DNA of 33,188 bases from an uncultured Acidimicrobiaceae bacterium. GTDB lineage: Bacteria; Actinomycetota; Acidimicrobiia; Spongiisociales; UBA5794. The position numbers were made by a program, and so were the translations under genes. Positions 1 through 8,870 of the stretch are shown piece after piece; positions within the stretch are counted from its first letter, which is position 1; each line of letters opens with the position of its first letter. A model generated the notes under the pieces. The model worked only from the letters and a program-made list of their open reading frames with translations. It was not told where the DNA came from and searched no databases. The DNA is taken from positions 1 through 33,188 of the forward strand of contig CAMYIJ010000074.1 in the NCBI GenBank assembly GCA_947258375.1, in the 5' to 3' direction.

Positions 1-1
1 C

Positions 2-154
2 GACCTGAAGAAGCTCGTCGAGGTCGGACTGCTCCGAGCCGTTGGAGATCGGCGCGGCCGCTACTACGTGGCCAGTGAGCGCCTTCAGGATCTCAACCGA
101 CGAATCCAGGAGGAACGCAAACCGATCCCCGATCCATTCGAAGACACCGCCTGA
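2..154 (+). CDS. C-terminal end of a winged-helix-type protein (5' end outside window)
   Basis: The last 50 codons of a gene that begins upstream of the window, ending with TGA at 152-154. The visible tail contains LKKLVEVGLLRAVGDRRGRY, then a YYV strand and a charged helix. This pattern (helix, 'VGLL', glycine/arginine-rich wing, beta strand) is typical of a winged helix-turn-helix. The same arrangement closes many Fic/DOC-family proteins and also occurs in ArsR/GntR-like regulators. With only the tail visible I cannot tell whether the complete protein is a Fic-type AMP-transferase or a plain transcription regulator. Codon use is GC3-rich and coding-like. Confidence 0.6.
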   Translation, partial: DLKKLVEVGLLRAVGDRRGRYYVASERLQDLNRRIQEERKPIPDPFEDTA

Positions 155-308
155 GGCTCAACAGACGTCAGCGTCGCGTCGCTCTGGGCCGCGCCTGGGC
201 CGCGGGACGATGAAAACTGATGCAAGACGACGCAAACAAACCAGAGGCAAAATCGCAGGTCAGCGCACGATTCTGGATGAAAGTCGAGGTCATCCAAACC
301 GCTCTGCA

Positions 309-355
309 CTGACTACGGATCAGAAGGTTGGGAGTTCGAGTCTCTCCGGGCGTGC
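309..355 (+). pseudogene. tRNA-Arg(ACG) 3'-half fragment, copy 1 (probable att scar)
   Basis: The sequence runs from the anticodon stem (CTGA, loop CTACGGA with anticodon ACG, TCAG) through a T-arm (GGGAGTTCGAGTCTCTCC) to the acceptor strand (GGGCGTGC). This is the 3' half of a bacterial tRNA-Arg(ACG). The D-arm and 5' acceptor strand are absent: nothing upstream pairs with the GGGCGTG acceptor strand. Fragments starting at the anticodon loop and running to the tRNA 3' end are what tyrosine-recombinase integration leaves behind. A second, more altered copy lies at 3916-3988, on the other side of the ABC transporter. The intact tRNA gene must be outside the window. Confidence 0.7.
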
Positions 356-356
356 G

Positions 357-373
357 GCAACGCTTCGCGTTGC
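357..373 (+). terminator. Hairpin after the tRNA fragment
   Basis: A perfect 7-bp stem, GCAACGC-TTC-GCGTTGC, begins two bases after the tRNA 3' end. It is probably the original terminator of the tRNA gene, without a clear T-run. In the second copy only the 5' arm and loop survive (identity stops at 3988), so the rearrangement boundary falls inside this hairpin. Confidence 0.5.
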
Positions 374-519
374 TTGCGGCGTGTCCACGCCAGTTAGGCG
401 GGGCGTCGTGTGTCGACGACATCTACCCGGCGACGGCGGAGGTGGGAAGGTCATTCGGCCCTGGTCCTGTCTTCCCACAATACGGATAATCGTGGTAGTC
501 AGCCGAGCGAGCGTTCTGC

Positions 520-1248
520 ATGATGTCCGATTCGCTTCCCCTCCATAGCTCGATCGAGCTTCGGGACGTCGAGAAGGTTTACCGGAGCGGACGGCTCGAA
601 TACGCGGCCCTACGCGGTGTCAATCTCCAGGTCGATAGCCGCGAGTTCGTGGCGATCGTCGGTCCGTCGGGTAGCGGGAAATCGACGATTCTCAACGTGA
701 TGACCGGGATCGACCGGCCGACCGCCGGAACGGTGAAGGTCTTCGGGGCGACACTGAACGACATGAACGAGGAGGAGCTGGCCGTATGGCGAGGTGAGCA
801 CGTTGGGATCGTATTCCAGTTCTTCCAGCTGCTCCCCACGCTCACCGCACTGGAGAACGCGATGCTGCCGCTCGACTTTGCCCGAACCGGGTCGGTTGCA
901 GACCGGACTGATCGTGCTCACCACAACCTTGCCCTGGTGGGCATGGGGGACAAGCCCGACCACCTGCCACTCGAGTTGTCCGGTGGGGAGCAACAACGAG
1001 TGGCCATCGCCAGGGCGCTGGCCTGTTCTCCGTCACTCCTCGTCGCCGACGAGCCGACGGGGAACCTTGACAGCGACACGGCGCAGCATGTGCTGGAGCT
1101 GTTGGCGAAGCTGAACACCGATGGCATGACGGTGCTTTACGTCACGCATGATCGGGAACTGGCGTCCTACGCCGACAGGACGGTCACCGTGAAGGACGGT
1201 CGAGTGATCGACGGCCACCGCCCGAGCGGCCACGGCAGCGCGCCATGA
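520..1248 (+). CDS. ABC transporter ATP-binding protein (LolD/MacB family)
   Basis: A 242-residue ATPase that powers the permease encoded next. All nucleotide-binding motifs are present: Walker [10 protein letters not shown] (48-56), Q-loop Q100, signature LSGGEQQR (153-160), Walker B LLVADEP (173-179) and switch His210. The 'GxVxxFGxxLNxMxEEELAxxR' region and the '[19 protein letters not shown]' stretch are typical of the LolD/MacB/FtsE branch, which drives FtsX-like permeases in lipoprotein, peptide or drug extrusion rather than solute import. The start is the first of two consecutive ATGs; no strong Shine-Dalgarno is visible. Its TGA overlaps the ATG of the permease (ATGA), so the two are translationally coupled. 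Substrate unknown. Confidence 0.93.
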   Translation: MMSDSLPLHSSIELRDVEKVYRSGRLEYAALRGVNLQVDSREFVAIVGPSGSGKSTILNVMTGIDRPTAGTVKVFGATLNDMNEEELAVWRGEHVGIVFQFFQLLPTLTALENAMLPLDFARTGSVADRTDRAHHNLALVGMGDKPDHLPLELSGGEQQRVAIARALACSPSLLVADEPTGNLDSDTAQHVLELLAKLNTDGMTVLYVTHDRELASYADRTVTVKDGRVIDGHRPSGHGSAP

Positions 1249-3611
1249 GGTCGGCGCTCGAGCGCCGTGCCTGGAGGGAGTTGAGTCGCAGGCGTGCCAG
1301 ATCGATATTCACGGTCCTCACGGTCGCCGCTGCGACAACCGCCCTGTGGATGTTTGCTATCCCTCAGCTCAGCAACCGAGCGATGGCGGAGCGGGTCGAG
1401 GACCACCAACTCGACGACGTTGTGTTGAGTCCCGCATGGTTCGATCTGTCCGACCGGCAGATCGATGAACTGCAGGCTATCCCCAACGTGGCGGGGTTGG
1501 ATGTGCGGACCGGGTTCGTCGCCCCGATCTCGTTTGGCGAGCAGCGCCAGGAGGCCTTCTTTGTGACTGTGCGTGACTTTGGCGACCAGGAAGTCAACGT
1601 GGTCACGATTGACGAGGGCGAAGCGCCCGGCCATCGCGAATTCCTGGTCGATCTCCAGAACACGCGTAGCCAACGCCTGACCGCAACTACCGGCGACATG
1701 TTGCGGCTCTACGGCCCATCCGGAGAGTCGGAGGAGTTCAAGATCACCGGGGTCGGCGGGTCGCTGAGACACAGCGATGGTGTTCGAGATGGTGCCCCGG
1801 TCATCTACATCACCCACGAGACGTTCGAGGATCTCGCCGACGCTCAGGGCTATTCGGTCTTGAACTTCAAGGTGGCCGACCGCACGGATGGCCAACTTGC
1901 CGCGACCCTGAACGCAGTCCGCTCCGCCTTCGAGGGGATGGTCGGCGAGCCGGAGTATCAGACCATTCCGCAGATCCGGCCTGCGGGCGACTGGCCCGCC
2001 AAGGAATCCATGGAGAACGTCACGACCGTGTTCTACGTGCTGGCATCGATCGCCGCCGCATCGGCCCTCTTCATGGTGTACACCACGATGAACGCCATCG
2101 TGAGGGAGCAAACCAACGAGATTGCGGTGATGAAGGCCATTGGCGGCCGCAGACGTCAGATCGCGTGGTCATATGTCCGGTCGGCGGCGATCATCGGCAC
2201 GCTCGGCACCTCCCTCGGACTGGTTGTCGGATTCCTCATGAGCAACCTGCTGCTGCAGATGGCCTCGACCACTCTGATGGCGCTCACCCCCGGCTGGGGA
2301 GTCAGCTGGGAGGTGGCCGCGCTCAGTGTCCTCGTAGGCATAGGCGGGAGTGTGCTCGCTTCGTTACCGGCCGTTTGGCGTGCCGTGAGGGTTCCAGTGC
2401 AGGAAGCCCTGCGTGATCAGGGGATCGCCGCGGGCTTCGGCGACGGCTGGCTCGACAGGACACTGCAGCGTTCGAACCGCCTGCCCCGCATGACCCAGAT
2501 TGGTTTGCGCAACACGGCCCGGAGAAAGGCAGCGAGCCTGGTAACGGCGCTTCAGGTGAGCCTTGCCGTCGGCATCGCGCTGGGCCTGCTGATGTTGGGC
2601 GCGACAGTCATGGACGCCGCGCAGGATTGGCGGAACGCCGAAGGCGGCGACATCGAGGTCTCCGACGGCCCTGGCGTCGACGGATTCGAGTCGAGGATCG
2701 CGAATGTCGCCGGAGTCGCTGACGTAGAGGGTGTGTACTGGAGCACTATCGGCGTTGGTGAGGAGCGGGCTGCGATGCTCGGGCTCGAGGCCGACACGAC
2801 GATCTTCGGCAAGGATGTCGTGGCAGGGAGATGGTTCACACCGGAGGAAGCGGCGACGCAGGCACGAGTCGCCGTCATTGGTCTGCCGCTCGCCGAACTC
2901 ACAGGCGTCGAGGTGGGAGCCGAGGTTGCAGTGGAGACCCCGGGTGGGAGCGAGACGCTGCAGATCATCGGGGTCGACAGGAACATGAGCAACGACGGCA
3001 AGATCGTCTACCTGCCTATCGAGACGCAATATGACATGGACCTCAGGACAGCGCCCAACTGGTACTGGGTGCGAACTGCCAACCAGGACGAGGAGTACAT
3101 CGACAGTGTGGCTAGCGGGATCGCCAACACCCTCAGCTCCGCCGGCTACCAGTTTGACTTGGAAGTCAACTACATCGACGCCAGAGCAGCGAGGGCAGAG
3201 GAGAGGCTCATCCTGGGGATCATCGGCGCGTTGGGGATACCCATCGCGGCGATCGGCATGATTGGTCTCGCCAGCGCCATGACGATGACAGTCCTCGAAC
3301 GCACGCGAGAGATCGGGATTCTCCGGTCGGTCGGCGCTCGGGCCAAGGATGTGCGCCGTATGATCGGCGCAGAAGGGCTTGCGCTGGCAACACTCGGCTG
3401 GGTTTTGGCGTTGCCGGTGGGTTTCTTCTCAGGATGGGCGATGCTGTGGGTAATCGGCAGGGCCTTCAACACTTCCTTCGGCCTGGTACCGCCATATTGG
3501 GCCATAGTGCCCTCCCTGTTGGTGGCCCTGTTGCTGGCCACACTCATCGTGCGCCGGCCCGCGACGCGGGCGATCGACCTCAGCCCCGGAGTTGCGCTGC
3601 GCTACGAGTAG
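1245..3611 (+). CDS. ABC transporter permease, two FtsX/MacB-type modules
   Basis: A 788-residue membrane protein, partner of the preceding ATPase. It has an N-terminal membrane helix (about 20-40), a periplasm/exterior-facing MacB-like core domain, and an FtsX module around 255-390 ending in VPVQEALRDQG. A second N-terminal helix (about 420-457) and second exterior domain follow, with a closing FtsX module around 655-788 that ends LSPGVALRYE. Both FtsX modules contain the coupling-helix hallmark (NEIAVMKAIGGRRRQI and REIGILRSVGARAKDV). This duplicated architecture is usual for actinobacterial and Firmicutes export permeases of the MacB/BceB type. It lies between two tRNA-Arg fragments, so the transporter pair may have arrived on an integrated element (inference). 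Substrate not predictable. Confidence 0.92.
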   Translation: MRSALERRAWRELSRRRARSIFTVLTVAAATTALWMFAIPQLSNRAMAERVEDHQLDDVVLSPAWFDLSDRQIDELQAIPNVAGLDVRTGFVAPISFGEQRQEAFFVTVRDFGDQEVNVVTIDEGEAPGHREFLVDLQNTRSQRLTATTGDMLRLYGPSGESEEFKITGVGGSLRHSDGVRDGAPVIYITHETFEDLADAQGYSVLNFKVADRTDGQLAATLNAVRSAFEGMVGEPEYQTIPQIRPAGDWPAKESMENVTTVFYVLASIAAASALFMVYTTMNAIVREQTNEIAVMKAIGGRRRQIAWSYVRSAAIIGTLGTSLGLVVGFLMSNLLLQMASTTLMALTPGWGVSWEVAALSVLVGIGGSVLASLPAVWRAVRVPVQEALRDQGIAAGFGDGWLDRTLQRSNRLPRMTQIGLRNTARRKAASLVTALQVSLAVGIALGLLMLGATVMDAAQDWRNAEGGDIEVSDGPGVDGFESRIANVAGVADVEGVYWSTIGVGEERAAMLGLEADTTIFGKDVVAGRWFTPEEAATQARVAVIGLPLAELTGVEVGAEVAVETPGGSETLQIIGVDRNMSNDGKIVYLPIETQYDMDLRTAPNWYWVRTANQDEEYIDSVASGIANTLSSAGYQFDLEVNYIDARAARAEERLILGIIGALGIPIAAIGMIGLASAMTMTVLERTREIGILRSVGARAKDVRRMIGAEGLALATLGWVLALPVGFFSGWAMLWVIGRAFNTSFGLVPPYWAIVPSLLVALLLATLIVRRPATRAIDLSPGVALRYE

Positions 3612-3915
3612 GGGGCACGGTCGGCCGCCCCATCCGGTCATGTCCATCCTGGTCGTGTGCCCGTTTCTAGGTGCTGGTCCCAGCCGGGAGAGGCTCGTGG
3701 CCGTGCATATACGAGGCGGGGATGGAGATGCGCCGACGTCCTTCACCTTTGTGCGCGCGGTTTCGACCAAGCAAGTGATCTTCTACCCGACTTCTACCGA
3801 ACGCCCTGGGACACAGCGTGGCATGGTGTGTCTCAGCGGACACCTGATCGTGCAAAGTCCCAGGTGGAGGGACTGCGCGGGCGGCAGCGTGACAGCGCGG
3901 TAAGCCCGGCACCGA

Positions 3916-3988
3916 ACTACGGATCAGAAGTTTGGAAGTCGAACTCGGAGAGTTCACCGAGTCCCTCCGGGCGTGCGGCAACGCTTCG
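3916..3988 (+). repeat. tRNA-Arg(ACG) 3'-half fragment, copy 2 (direct repeat of 312-367)
   Basis: Two blocks are identical to copy 1: a 15-base block starting ACTACGGATCAG at 3916-3930 (matches 312-326), and a 24-base block at 3965-3988 (matches 344-367) that covers the acceptor strand and part of the downstream hairpin. Between the blocks, copy 2 has 34 bases against 17 in copy 1, so the T-arm is destroyed by an insertion or duplication. Identity begins right at the anticodon loop, the usual crossover site of tRNA-targeting integrases. Same orientation as copy 1, about 3.6 kb away. Confidence 0.7.
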
Positions 3989-4283
3989 TGTACAGGAACG
4001 CCACCGACGTGCTCCGTCGTGGGCCGGTGGTCTTGCTTCCGAGCGCAGAGTCCACCTCGACTCTCATCCTATGAGGGTGCCGCGGCCCTATTCGGAAGAA
4101 CAGAGCGTTGGTAGGAGAAGCACCATTTCGCGTCACTCTGGCGTGTTGTTGGCAGCCGATCGGGCCGGCAGTACGGGAGTAGTCGCGCCTCATCGAGATC
4201 GAACGTCGACGGAGCGCGACGGACGGCAGCATCCCAGAAAGCTGCCGAGCCGTTCGCAGGCCGCTGTAGGTCGACCGTCGCCG

Positions 4284-4289
4284 TAAAGT
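4284..4289 (+). promoter_or_regulatory. Possible -10 element of a leaderless transcript
   Basis: TAAAGT lies eight bases before the ATG at 4298, and no Shine-Dalgarno sequence precedes that ATG. This spacing would put the transcription start at or next to the start codon, as in the leaderless mRNAs common in Actinobacteria. No convincing -35 is visible, so this is weak. Confidence 0.25.
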
Positions 4290-4297
4290 CGTGTCAG

Positions 4298-6415
4298 ATG
4301 GCAGACGACCGTGTGTTTATGTCCGGCAATGATCGTCGGATGTCCTCGCCCCGTCCGCCCCACCTCGGCGGCGTCCCGGCATGGGTGCTCGCGCTGGCCG
4401 TAACCGCCGCGGTGATCGTGGGTATTCCGTTGCTGGGCACCGATCGGGCCGCGCCGCCGGAGCCGGCCGAAGCCGACCCGGTGCCGCTCGTCACGGTGCC
4501 GCCTTTGTCCGAAACCGTACATCGATCGGAGGTACCTGAGGTCGCGTTGGGTTGGGTCCGCCTCGATCTGACGGGCAACGGCAGCAGCGGCACCATCGTC
4601 GCTCTGGTGCACGGTGAGTCGGGATGGATGGCTCTCGGCGACGGTGAGCAGGCGACGGTTGCGACCTCGAAGGACGCACAGGTTTGGGTGACCCGCACCT
4701 TCCCCGGATCGCTCGACGGTGAGGTGCGCGCCCTGGTGGCCGGCTCCCGGCTCGTGGTGATCGATTCGTCCGTGGCCGACAGACATGGAGCCCGTTCTTG
4801 GATCTCTGCGGACGGGGGGGTGACCTGGGATTCCATGCTGCTGCCGGGCGGTTTCGTGCGAGTCGAGTCGCTGGTGGAATCGGGAACCCGCCTTTTCGCC
4901 GGCGGTGTGCAAGCCTCCCAGGTGGGTGATCCCGGGGAGAACCCCGGTCCGACTGCAGCCGCGGTATGGGAGTTCTCCCGTGGGGTGTGGAGCCCGGTGG
5001 GCTTTGCCGACCCGCCGGGCCGCTACAGCGGTATCTCGGAGGTGGTGGTTGGCTTGAACGGCCTCATGGCGTTCGGACACGCCGGGGACCGGCCGGCCGT
5101 GTGGCGGCTCGAAGGCTCGTCGCTGGTGCCCGAGCCGGTTTCGCTTCCCCGTCAGCTGGAACGCGGCGCCTTCGCCTCCGTGGTGCAGTCGATCGACGGC
5201 TGGTGGCTCGCTGAGTTCGCCGAAGGAACTGCGGTGTCATACGCCCGATCCACCGACCTGGGCGGCTGGGAGCTGCTCGGGTCTGGGTACGAGGGCCTCG
5301 GGAATGCCGCCTTGGCGGCCACCAACCTCGGAGTCGTCCACGTCGGAGAGGACGACGAGCGTTTCCGGATCGTGGACGACTCAGGGGTCGTCGAGGTCCG
5401 CTATCGCTATCCCGAGACGGCGACCGGGTTCGAGCCCGACCGCCATACCGCGAGAGCGGCGTCGGACGGCGCCGTCATCGCGATGGGGGGCGGAAGGTAC
5501 TCACCGGCGCTCTGGCTGCGCGGCTTGACCAGTGGGCAGACCGCGGTGACTGCCGAACCGGCTGTGGGCGATGGTCGGTGGCGGGCAGAGCAGGTCTTTG
5601 GCCACGGATCCGTGGGCGAAGCTCCGCGGCCCTTCCAGGTCGTCCGGTTCGACGGCGAGCTGGTGATCGCCACGCCGCAGGGCGTGTTGCGCACGTCGGC
5701 GCCAGGCATCGAGGTCATCCGCGAGGGTGTTGTGGCCGCCCGTCTGGTGACCACCGCGGACACGCTCTACATGATCGACGCTGAGTCACGTTTGTTGCGA
5801 GATGACGGCGCAGGGAGCTGGGTCGCCGAGAATCTGGCGATCTCGGTCGCCGGTATGACCGTGACGCCGTGGGGAATGATGGCCTATGGACCGGACGAGC
5901 GGGGCGCAACTGTGGTCGCCGTCCGTCGGTACGGCGAGCAATGGCACATCGTGCCTCCGGATTCATCCGCGGCTGTCCACCCGGTCGCCGCCGCGGGGGG
6001 TCTGATCATCGGTTTCGAAGAAGGTCGGTCACCCCCGGATGGTGGCCTGGTTACAGCGGATGGTGTGACCTGGGCCCCGTTCGAGATCGACGGGCTGCGC
6101 GGGCTCGACTCTGGAGTCCCCTTCCTCGTCACAGACATCGCGTCGAGATCGACGACGATCGAGTTCATCGATGAGGAGCGGTCTATCACCGTACCGTCGA
6201 TCGATCCGCTCGAGGTCGTACGGGTTGGCACGACCGTGCGGGTGAGGTGTCCGGGCAGGCTGTGGGAGACCACCGACGACGGGGCCTCGTGGGTGTCATA
6301 TCCCGTCGGCATCGAGCACCGGACCGCGGGGTCGATCCGCATCATCCCAACGGAGCAGCTATCGCTGCTGGCCAGAGGCCGGGGCTCCTACCAGATCCTC
6401 ACGTTCGAGGACTGA
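4298..6415 (+). CDS. Membrane-anchored Asp-box (BNR/sialidase-like propeller) protein
   Basis: A 705-residue protein with a short cytoplasmic start, one membrane helix (about 28-47, WVLALAVTAAVIVGIPLL), an Ala/Pro/Glu-rich linker and a large extracellular part. The extracellular part contains repeated Asp-box-like turns: SADGGVTW (S-x-D-x-G-x-T-W exactly), VTADGVTW, TTDDGASW and looser copies such as ATSKDAQVW. Asp boxes mark beta-propellers of the sialidase/YCF48 type. I see no FRIP motif or sialidase catalytic set, so an enzymatic role is not supported; a sensor or scaffold at the cell surface is as likely. The ATG at 4298 lacks a Shine-Dalgarno (possible leaderless start); an alternative start is ATG 4319. 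Confidence 0.75.
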   Translation: MADDRVFMSGNDRRMSSPRPPHLGGVPAWVLALAVTAAVIVGIPLLGTDRAAPPEPAEADPVPLVTVPPLSETVHRSEVPEVALGWVRLDLTGNGSSGTIVALVHGESGWMALGDGEQATVATSKDAQVWVTRTFPGSLDGEVRALVAGSRLVVIDSSVADRHGARSWISADGGVTWDSMLLPGGFVRVESLVESGTRLFAGGVQASQVGDPGENPGPTAAAVWEFSRGVWSPVGFADPPGRYSGISEVVVGLNGLMAFGHAGDRPAVWRLEGSSLVPEPVSLPRQLERGAFASVVQSIDGWWLAEFAEGTAVSYARSTDLGGWELLGSGYEGLGNAALAATNLGVVHVGEDDERFRIVDDSGVVEVRYRYPETATGFEPDRHTARAASDGAVIAMGGGRYSPALWLRGLTSGQTAVTAEPAVGDGRWRAEQVFGHGSVGEAPRPFQVVRFDGELVIATPQGVLRTSAPGIEVIREGVVAARLVTTADTLYMIDAESRLLRDDGAGSWVAENLAISVAGMTVTPWGMMAYGPDERGATVVAVRRYGEQWHIVPPDSSAAVHPVAAAGGLIIGFEEGRSPPDGGLVTADGVTWAPFEIDGLRGLDSGVPFLVTDIASRSTTIEFIDEERSITVPSIDPLEVVRVGTTVRVRCPGRLWETTDDGASWVSYPVGIEHRTAGSIRIIPTEQLSLLARGRGSYQILTFED

Positions 6416-6709
6416 TCAAGCCTTCCGGATCCATGCGCAACAACATGAGGCTGTTCGAGGTCGTCGAGGAACGCCCCCGGACTCGGCAGCGCCGACCGGC
6501 TCGGTGCAAACGCTCGTCCGGCGCCCCCGCCGGGAGCCAAGTTGGGAGCCATTCGCTATGGATTGCTATGGACGTGTGTGGACGCCTGTGGAATCTGGAC
6601 TAGCCCGGCGGTGGGAGTCGTCGCCCGGTGCTGACAAGGATCGTTTGACAGAAGGAGCACGAGCGCGCCGCCCGGTACGATGCCTTCTCCGATGTGAGGT
6701 GACACGAAC
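6416..6709. other. Intergenic region, little recognisable
   Basis: About 290 bases between the Asp-box protein and the antiporter. A short direct repeat (CTATGGATTGCTATGGA, around 6554-6570) is visible. A TTGACA at 6645-6650 and a TACGAT at 6676-6681 are separated by 25 bases, too far for a standard promoter. No gene supported. Confidence 0.4.
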
Positions 6710-8296
6710 ATGGACCTAGCGTTCATCCTGGCGGCGTTTGGGCTCGGGTTCGCCGCCGCGCTGGTCCGGCTGCCTCCGCTGGTCGGCTACCTGGCCGCCG
6801 GATTTGTTCTGCATGCGTTCGGTCACGAGACCACGGAAAGCATCGACCTGATTGGGGACTTCGGGGTCTACCTGCTGCTGTTCGGAATCGGATTGAAGCT
6901 GCGCCTGCGCACTCTGGCCCGACGTGAGGTATGGGCCGGTGCCGGAATCCACTTGGCAGTCACATCCGCAGCTATCGGCTCACTGTTCCTGGGTCTCGGG
7001 GCGCTCGGCCTGCCGCTCGCCGCCGGGCTCACCCCGGCCCGCGCTGCCCTGGTGGGATTTGCCTTCTCGTTCTCGAGCACGGTCTTTGCGGTCAAGGCTC
7101 TCGAGGACCGCAACGAGTCCGGGTCGCTGCCGGGGCGCATCGCCATCGGCATGCTCATCGTTCAGGACATCTTCGCTGTGCTTTTCTTGACGCTGGCCGT
7201 CGATGAACCGCCGTCTATCTGGGCCGTCCCCGTCGTCATCGCAGTGGTCGCCGCCCGGCCGCTGTACGGATGGGTCCTCGACCGCAGCGGCCACGGAGAA
7301 CTGCTAATCCTCCTCGGCTTCGCGCTGGCAATCGGCGTGGGTGCCGGCACCTTCGACCAAGTCGGCCTCAAGCCGGATCTCGGTGCGCTCGTAGTGGGCC
7401 TGACCCTCGCTTCCCATCGCCGCGCCGCCGAGTTGGCCGAGACGCTGCTGGGTTTCAAGGACATCCTGCTGGTCGGGTTCTTCCTGTCCATCGGCCTGGG
7501 GGGTGCACCGGGACCGGCGGCGATGGCAGTTGCAGCCATTGTGCTTCTCGTGATCCCGCTGAAGACCGCCGGGTACCTAACGCTCCTTTCCCGTTTCCGG
7601 CTGCGGTCCCGGACCGCCTGGCATGCTTCGGCGACCCTGGCCAACTACAGCGAGTTCGGGCTCATCGTCGCCGCCGTCGGCGTCGAGCGCGCCTGGCTCG
7701 ATCAGCAGTGGGCGTCGGCGATCGCCGTGGCGGTTGCCGCCTCGTTCGCGGTGGCCGCGCCGATCAACACCGCCCGATACACGATCTACCAACGCGCTTC
7801 GTCCTGGCTGGCCGGGCTCGAACGGCATCCGATCCGCTCCGACGACGCCGTCATCGAGCCGGGCGACGCTCGCGTGATCGTGTTCGGCATGGGCAGGGTC
7901 GGTGCAGGCGCCTACGATGAGCTGGTTCTCAGACGCCGTGGGGTCGTCCTCGGCGTCGACAGGCACGATGAGGCGGTGGACGCCAGCCGAGCGGCCGGTC
8001 GTGTCATGATTCGCGGCGATGCCCTCGACAGCGACTTCTGGGATCGCCTGCGTCTCCATCCCGGAACCGAACTCGTGGTGATGGCCATGGGCGATCATCG
8101 CGCCAACCTCGAGGGCGTCAGGCGGGTGAAGCAGTTCCTCCCCAACGTACGCATCGCGGCATCGGCGACATTCCCCGACGAGGTGACCGCACTCGAGAAT
8201 GCGGGCGTGGACGTGGCTCGCAATCTTTACGGAGAGGCCGGCCAGGGCCTCGCCGATGACGCCTGTGACCTGCTCGAAGGGAAGCGGCCGCAGTGA
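6710..8296 (+). CDS. Kef-type K+/H+ antiporter (CPA2) with TrkA-N/RCK domain
   Basis: A 528-residue monovalent cation:proton antiporter. Residues about 1-365 form the multi-helix exchanger domain, with the ion-site motif IVQDIF (Gln152-Asp153) and the FSFSSTVFAVKAL segment (119-131) typical of KefB/KefC. Residues about 385-505 form a cytoplasmic Rossmann regulatory domain with GMGRVG (393-398) and an acidic strand end (GVDRHD), so NAD(H)-type nucleotide gating is likely. Roles in the family are potassium efflux and pH/osmotic or electrophile protection. The start is fixed by GAGGTGA at 6696-6702 upstream of the ATG. The full-length Kef C-terminus is somewhat shortened. A DoxX-like membrane protein follows. 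Confidence 0.92.
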   Translation: MDLAFILAAFGLGFAAALVRLPPLVGYLAAGFVLHAFGHETTESIDLIGDFGVYLLLFGIGLKLRLRTLARREVWAGAGIHLAVTSAAIGSLFLGLGALGLPLAAGLTPARAALVGFAFSFSSTVFAVKALEDRNESGSLPGRIAIGMLIVQDIFAVLFLTLAVDEPPSIWAVPVVIAVVAARPLYGWVLDRSGHGELLILLGFALAIGVGAGTFDQVGLKPDLGALVVGLTLASHRRAAELAETLLGFKDILLVGFFLSIGLGGAPGPAAMAVAAIVLLVIPLKTAGYLTLLSRFRLRSRTAWHASATLANYSEFGLIVAAVGVERAWLDQQWASAIAVAVAASFAVAAPINTARYTIYQRASSWLAGLERHPIRSDDAVIEPGDARVIVFGMGRVGAGAYDELVLRRRGVVLGVDRHDEAVDASRAAGRVMIRGDALDSDFWDRLRLHPGTELVVMAMGDHRANLEGVRRVKQFLPNVRIAASATFPDEVTALENAGVDVARNLYGEAGQGLADDACDLLEGKRPQ

Positions 8297-8348
8297 ACGG
8301 TTGCACCTGATTCGAGCTAGGAGCTGCGACCCCAATACCGTTGCTCAC

Positions 8349-8870
8349 GTGGACAAAGCACCGATCCCTCAGATCGACGACGCCATCACGAAGTTCCTCC
8401 AGCGGTGGAGCATCACCGTGCTGCGGATCGCCGTGGCCATCGTCTTCGTTTGGTTCGGCGCGCTCAAGGTCTTCGACGTGACGCCGGTCACCGACCTGGT
8501 AGCCGACACGGTCTACTGGGTCGACCCGGACTGGTTCGTCCCGCTGCTGGGGCTCTTCGAGATCATGGTGGGCGTCGGCCTGCTGATGCGCCGGGCCCCG
8601 CGGGCGGTGCTCGGCCTGTTCGCGCTCCAGATGGCCGGCACCTTCCTGGTGCTGATCGTGCAACCCGAGGTGGCATTCCGGGACGGTAATTTGCTGCTTC
8701 TGACCGTCGAGGGGGAGTTCGTCGTCAAGAAACTGGTGCTGCTGGCGGCCGGCATGGTCGTGGGAGCAACGGTGCGTCGCCGGCAGGCATCGCCCGGGCC
8801 GGCGTCGAACCGCCGGCAGCCACCTTCACACACGTCTGAGAATCAGAGTCCGCCGCGTCATCTGGTTTGA
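8349..8870 (+). CDS. DoxX-like small integral membrane protein
   Basis: A 173-residue protein with four predicted membrane helices: VLRIAVAIVFVWFGALKVF near residue 24, PLLGLFEIMVGVGLLM, a third at AVLGLFALQMAGTFLVLIV, and KKLVLLAAGMVVG. The 'hydrophobic-FxWFGxLKxF' first helix is characteristic of DoxX/DUF417-type proteins, a broad family linked to redox or stress responses but of mostly unknown function. The C-terminus is a polar Ser/Pro/Gln tail. I place the start at the GTG at 8349, since upstream sequence in the same frame overlaps the antiporter gene out of phase. An AGGAG lies about 26 bases upstream, further than ideal, so the start is uncertain. Confidence 0.75.
   Translation: MDKAPIPQIDDAITKFLQRWSITVLRIAVAIVFVWFGALKVFDVTPVTDLVADTVYWVDPDWFVPLLGLFEIMVGVGLLMRRAPRAVLGLFALQMAGTFLVLIVQPEVAFRDGNLLLLTVEGEFVVKKLVLLAAGMVVGATVRRRQASPGPASNRRQPPSHTSENQSPPRHLV

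Larger units (their letters stand above)
155..519. other. Intergenic region with tRNA-Arg scar
   Basis: No convincing protein gene is present between the winged-helix gene and the ABC transporter. Open frames here have no ribosome binding site and match no family I recognise. The region carries a tRNA-Arg 3' fragment (309-355) and its downstream hairpin. A GATAAT-like element around 484-489 may be the -10 of the ABC transporter promoter, but I see no good -35. Confidence 0.5.
3612..4297. other. Long intergenic region with second tRNA-Arg scar
   Basis: Nearly 690 bases without a gene I can support. Open frames run across it on the plus strand, but they read through the tRNA fragment, are rich in Arg/Ser/Pro, and have no family resemblance or ribosome binding site. 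The recognisable content is the tRNA-Arg fragment at 3916-3988. The rest may be decayed sequence associated with the integration event. Confidence 0.5.

Noticed and set aside
168..422. Minus-strand open frame containing RTPNLLIRSQ
   Set aside because: This peptide is the antisense translation of tRNA-Arg sequence, a frequent spurious annotation; the frame covers the tRNA fragment at 309-355.
3657..4286. 209-codon plus-strand open frame after the ABC permease
   Set aside because: It reads through the tRNA-Arg fragment in its middle and has no start signal or family resemblance.
6645..6681. TTGACA and TACGAT as an antiporter promoter
   Set aside because: The spacing is 25 bases, far from the 16-19 needed by housekeeping sigma factors; probably coincidental.
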